64,000 bases of DNA from Zonotrichia leucophrys gambelii. Lineage: Eukaryota; Chordata; Aves; Passeriformes; Passerellidae. Positions 1 through 64,000 of the stretch are shown piece by piece (within the stretch, counting starts at the first letter, position 1; the number at the start of each line of letters is the position of its first letter). The position numbers were made by a program, and so were the translations under genes. The notes under the pieces were generated by a model. The model was not told where the DNA came from, made no database searches, and saw nothing but the letters and a program-made list of their open reading frames with translations. The stretch covers positions 69,907,268-69,971,267 of the forward strand of contig NC_088200.1 of assembly GCF_028769735.1 (NCBI RefSeq), in the 5' to 3' direction.

Positions 1-329
1 CTCCAGGTACATGTGAAAAATGAGCACTGATAAAAAGCTTCCAACACAACTGCAGCCTTGCCACCCCAAGCCCAGCTCTGTAACAGGGGTGTTCACATAA
101 CCTGTGCTGCCAAAATCCTTAAAATCAGTTTGCAATGGGCCTCCAGCATTGATACTGGTGAAGGAACACTCCCTTTAAAACTCTGGCACATGCTAGCAGA
201 TGTGAAACACTCATATATATACAAGTATATACAGATACCAAGCTCTCTCTTGTGTGTGAACACTTGTGCATTTATTTTACCTGGAAGCCAACCAAGGTAT
301 GAAACATATTCACTGGAAATCTGTTTTAC
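1..329 (-). other. Start of the intron after the cbEGF17 exon
   Basis: AT-rich intron sequence follows the GTAAAAC donor at 329. The next exon (cbEGF18 expected) was not found here and should lie beyond the window edge. There is a short TA-rich stretch near 211-232. I see nothing else. Confidence 0.7.
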
Positions 330-61242
<60,913 letters not shown>

Positions 61243-64000
61243 CTGGAGGGGAAAAGAGAGGAAAGCTTCGCTGTGTTATACGTGGCGCTGTACTTGTAGC
61301 TGCAGAAGGAATTGCTTTTGAATCAAGAAAAGAAATATAAGAACATATTAAGAAAATTGCATGGAAATATTAAGAAAATTAATATATTAGAGAAAATTAA
61401 TATATTAAGAATATTCCATGAAAATTTAAGCTGTATTACTGCTTACAGAAGTCGCATGACACCTTCCATTGAAGGTAGTGACTTTCACAAGGTTATCATT
61501 CAATTTATTTCTTTCAAAAAGATACAGCTAAATGAAAGGCAGCTGGACACAAAGTTGCTCTTGAGCATTGACAACGTATCCAGCAAAATCCGCAGTAAGC
61601 AAAAGAATTTTAACAACAAACAAGCAAGCAAATAAAAGAGAAGACGAGATTAAGCAATGACTGGGAACTGGTTTTCTTGCTTCTAAAACTTTTTTCTTGC
61701 TTCACTACTTCATGGTGATTTATAGGAAGGAGCTACAGGCCACAGGAACCACACATTTCTTTCACTCCACACTGATCAAGATGCATGCCAGAGAGAGTCA
61801 CAAAATCATCATTCCAGCTGGAATTCCTGTTGCTACTGACAGAGGACTGATTGGCAAACCACCACTTATTTTCAGAAGGAAGCCATGAGACAACACAACC
61901 AATCCAAGCTGTATGCAGTACACTGAATAAAGCATAGAAAATATGCTTCTAGGAGAATTCCTGGGAAAATTCAGTTCATTAACACTGAATCTGTATAAAG
62001 AGAGGTTTTTTTAAGTTATGAGTCAACATCAGCGGGGATCAACACTCAACAGTTAATCAACAATTAACTGAAATTCTCTAGGAATAAGTAAGAAACAGCT
62101 TGTTGCTCTAAGCCAGATTTCACATCCTTATGGAAACTCTTAAAAAGAGTGAGGGGTGAAAAAAGGAAGAAAATGCAAAGTTTTTACTCAGACTCAGTCA
62201 CATGAAGAAAGGCACAACAGTGGGGTTATGGCTGCTGAAGCTGCTGTTCCATCCTCTTTTTTTCCCTATCAAAAGCAGGGCTCCAACACCAATATGTGGA
62301 TAACACACTGTCTTCCACACTTTCATTAGGGTGCAGCTGGTCCCACAACCAACATGCAAAAGGGATAACCCATGTTTTCTATACCTTGATTCTTTCACCC
62401 CCCAAAAAATAAGAGCTTTGACATCTTTGGAAAGCAAAAAAATGTTCTTCTCTGTGAGATTTTATGCTCTTAAAATGAAAGCTCAAACAGAAATAAATGG
62501 TCTGCTCCCTCTCTTGAGGTACCTGAGTGACCTCCCTGGAAAGGGTCACTCAGGTACCAGTCTAGGAAAGATTTATGCAGTTATTGATACACACTGATAG
62601 TCAATTTCAGCTGGGTTTTTCACTTTAAATAAAGTCAGCCAAGTACACAAGTACAGAAATCACTGATGATAAAAGCAGATTTAAAGATCTTACATACTCA
62701 GTAAGGCCTGTGAACTTTACTATTTCTTGATTATCAATGCAAAACATTCTTCAAAGTTACACTCCCAGCTTCCCCCATGACCACCAAGCCACAAAAATGG
62801 CACTTCTAGTAAAATAAATACATGATAAAAAGAAAATCCTGTCCTTGCTCCACGCGCTGAGAGTTCACCCCTCCATGGGTGAATGGACTCTACAGTGAAA
62901 TCAAATAATGACTTACTAGACATCTTCAAATTCCCAAAACTTGTGTTCAGCAGGTCTGAATTCCTTAGCAATCCCAGCTCACCTAGCAATTCCTATTCAG
63001 GAAATAAGTAGTGCTGCTGGCAGTGCTGTATTTTTACAGCAGCAATTCCCTGAGACACAATTTTTTGTAGGAGCGATCTCTGGATACCAGGAAGGAATCG
63101 GAGTAGGAGCAGAAATTCAAACGATGTATTTCTCTCTTTAACAGCTGGTGACCCACAGGAATATCCTGGCCAAAGACATTCTGCATTAAGAAGCTTGGAA
63201 TTCAATCAGAGGAAATTAACCTTGAAACTCAGACTAGAGTTGTGAATTGTATCTGAGTTCCACTACCTTCCAATAAGACACAAAATTATTGGGTAATTGT
63301 CAAAACTAGCAATGAAAAGTTCAGTTTAGAGAGTGTGCTCAGTAGAGGGATTAGAGAATATAACCAGACACCAAAGCATGTTTGTTCAAGAGAATATGAA
63401 CGAGTCAGGTACAAGAAGGAGTGATGCCAATACACCTACTGCTCACTGTATCCTATCAAATAGAAATACATGCTCTGGAAACCACCTATGCATAGGTGCC
63501 TACCCATGGCCTAATCAACAGAATATGCATTAATCTAATATTCAGATTATGCAACCAAGCAATTTTTATCAGCATAAGCCTGCTGCATGTCTATTCAGAT
63601 ATATGCTTTATAATAGTATTAGTATTTTAAAATATTACTGTAATTTAACATATTATTCTTAAAAAGTGCACTCATTTCAAAAATCTTTACTTATTTGGTT
63701 TATCCAGCATGAAGCCCAAAGTTAAAGAGACTAATTAGACTAATACAAGATTTTAAAATACAAAGTGAAGGCAAGCACGTTCAGGTTAATGGCAAAGTTC
63801 AGCTGTTTACACAAAGATCTGTAGTCACACAGTGAATTTTACATGTGGGAAACAAATGCAATAAAAGTAGGTGCAATTCTGAAGATACTTTGTAGCTTCA
63901 AATGAAGCTGTGGATTTGTTTCACATGGCCAGTCAGATTATATTATTATAATGGCTGATCAGACCTTAAAAACCCTCACTTATGAATCAGTCATCTTTTC
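61243..64000 (-). other. Intron upstream of hyb1 (incomplete)
   Basis: The 3' part of the intron separates hyb1 from the EGF3 exon, which I looked for (a GPxQCACxxGYTGPQC-like string) and did not find before 64000. It contains an 18-bp tandem pair of AGAAAATTAATATATTA (61373-61408) and a 15-bp-stem hairpin (62518-62558). Nothing else is recognised. Confidence 0.7.
62518..62558. repeat. Hairpin with 15-bp perfect stem
   Basis: GGTACCTGAGTGACC (62518-62532) is the exact reverse complement of GGTCACTCAGGTACC (62544-62558), with an 11-nt loop. Confidence 0.9.

Noticed and set aside
61300..64000. Search for the upstream EGF3 exon
   Set aside because: No minus-strand segment with EGF3-like cysteine spacing and splice sites was found, so the exon must lie beyond the window.

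Overview
The window is vertebrate genomic DNA, almost certainly from a bird and probably a songbird. The evidence is the tails of CR1-type LINEs, a small family of short solo LTRs and compact introns. It holds one recognisable gene, on the minus strand: the N-terminal to central part of fibrillin-2 (FBN2). I found 26 coding exons between 61242 and 330. They encode 1156 consecutive residues with no missing domain, no frameshift and no internal stop. The assignment to FBN2 rather than FBN1 rests on a glycine-rich linker (FBN1 has a proline-rich one), an RGD in the TB3 domain, and near-identity of many EGF modules to fibrillin-2 as I remember it. The 5' end of the gene (signal peptide, EGF1-3) lies beyond 64000. 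The remainder (cbEGF18 onward) lies before position 1.

Layout in transcription order (right to left): hyb1 (61242-61045), cbEGF1 (56006), cbEGF2 (50978), TB1 (48344), Gly-rich linker (46828), EGF4 (45755), cbEGF3-6 (40010-37293), TB2 in two exons (31877 and 30802), cbEGF7-9 (27223, 24452, 19319), hyb2 in two exons (15809 and 14343), cbEGF10 (12743), TB3 with RGD (9615-9388), then cbEGF11-17 (6300-330). Every exon starts and ends in phase 1, so each is a removable in-frame module. All donors are GT except one GC donor after cbEGF14. The product is a secreted extracellular-matrix glycoprotein that polymerises into calcium-stabilised microfibrils, which scaffold elastic fibres and hold latent TGF-beta and BMP complexes.

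The introns carry the rest. Four related solo LTRs (called family A here; 6-bp target duplications are visible for three, one exact) include one nested inside a second LTR-like family (B). Other LTR-like blocks crowd 7.8-14.0 kb around the TB3 exon, and CR1 tails lie near 28.0-28.5, 56.9 and 59.4-59.6 kb. All elements whose orientation can be read lie antisense to FBN2. There are also a 55-bp minisatellite close to the acceptor of the Gly-rich exon, large AT-rich palindromes at 31.1 and 32.3 kb, a perfect 24-bp hairpin at 20974-21024, and a 123-bp intron that is stop-free and in frame.

I saw no second protein-coding gene, RNA gene, CRISPR array or unknown multigene system. The items worth following up are splicing and structural features within this gene.
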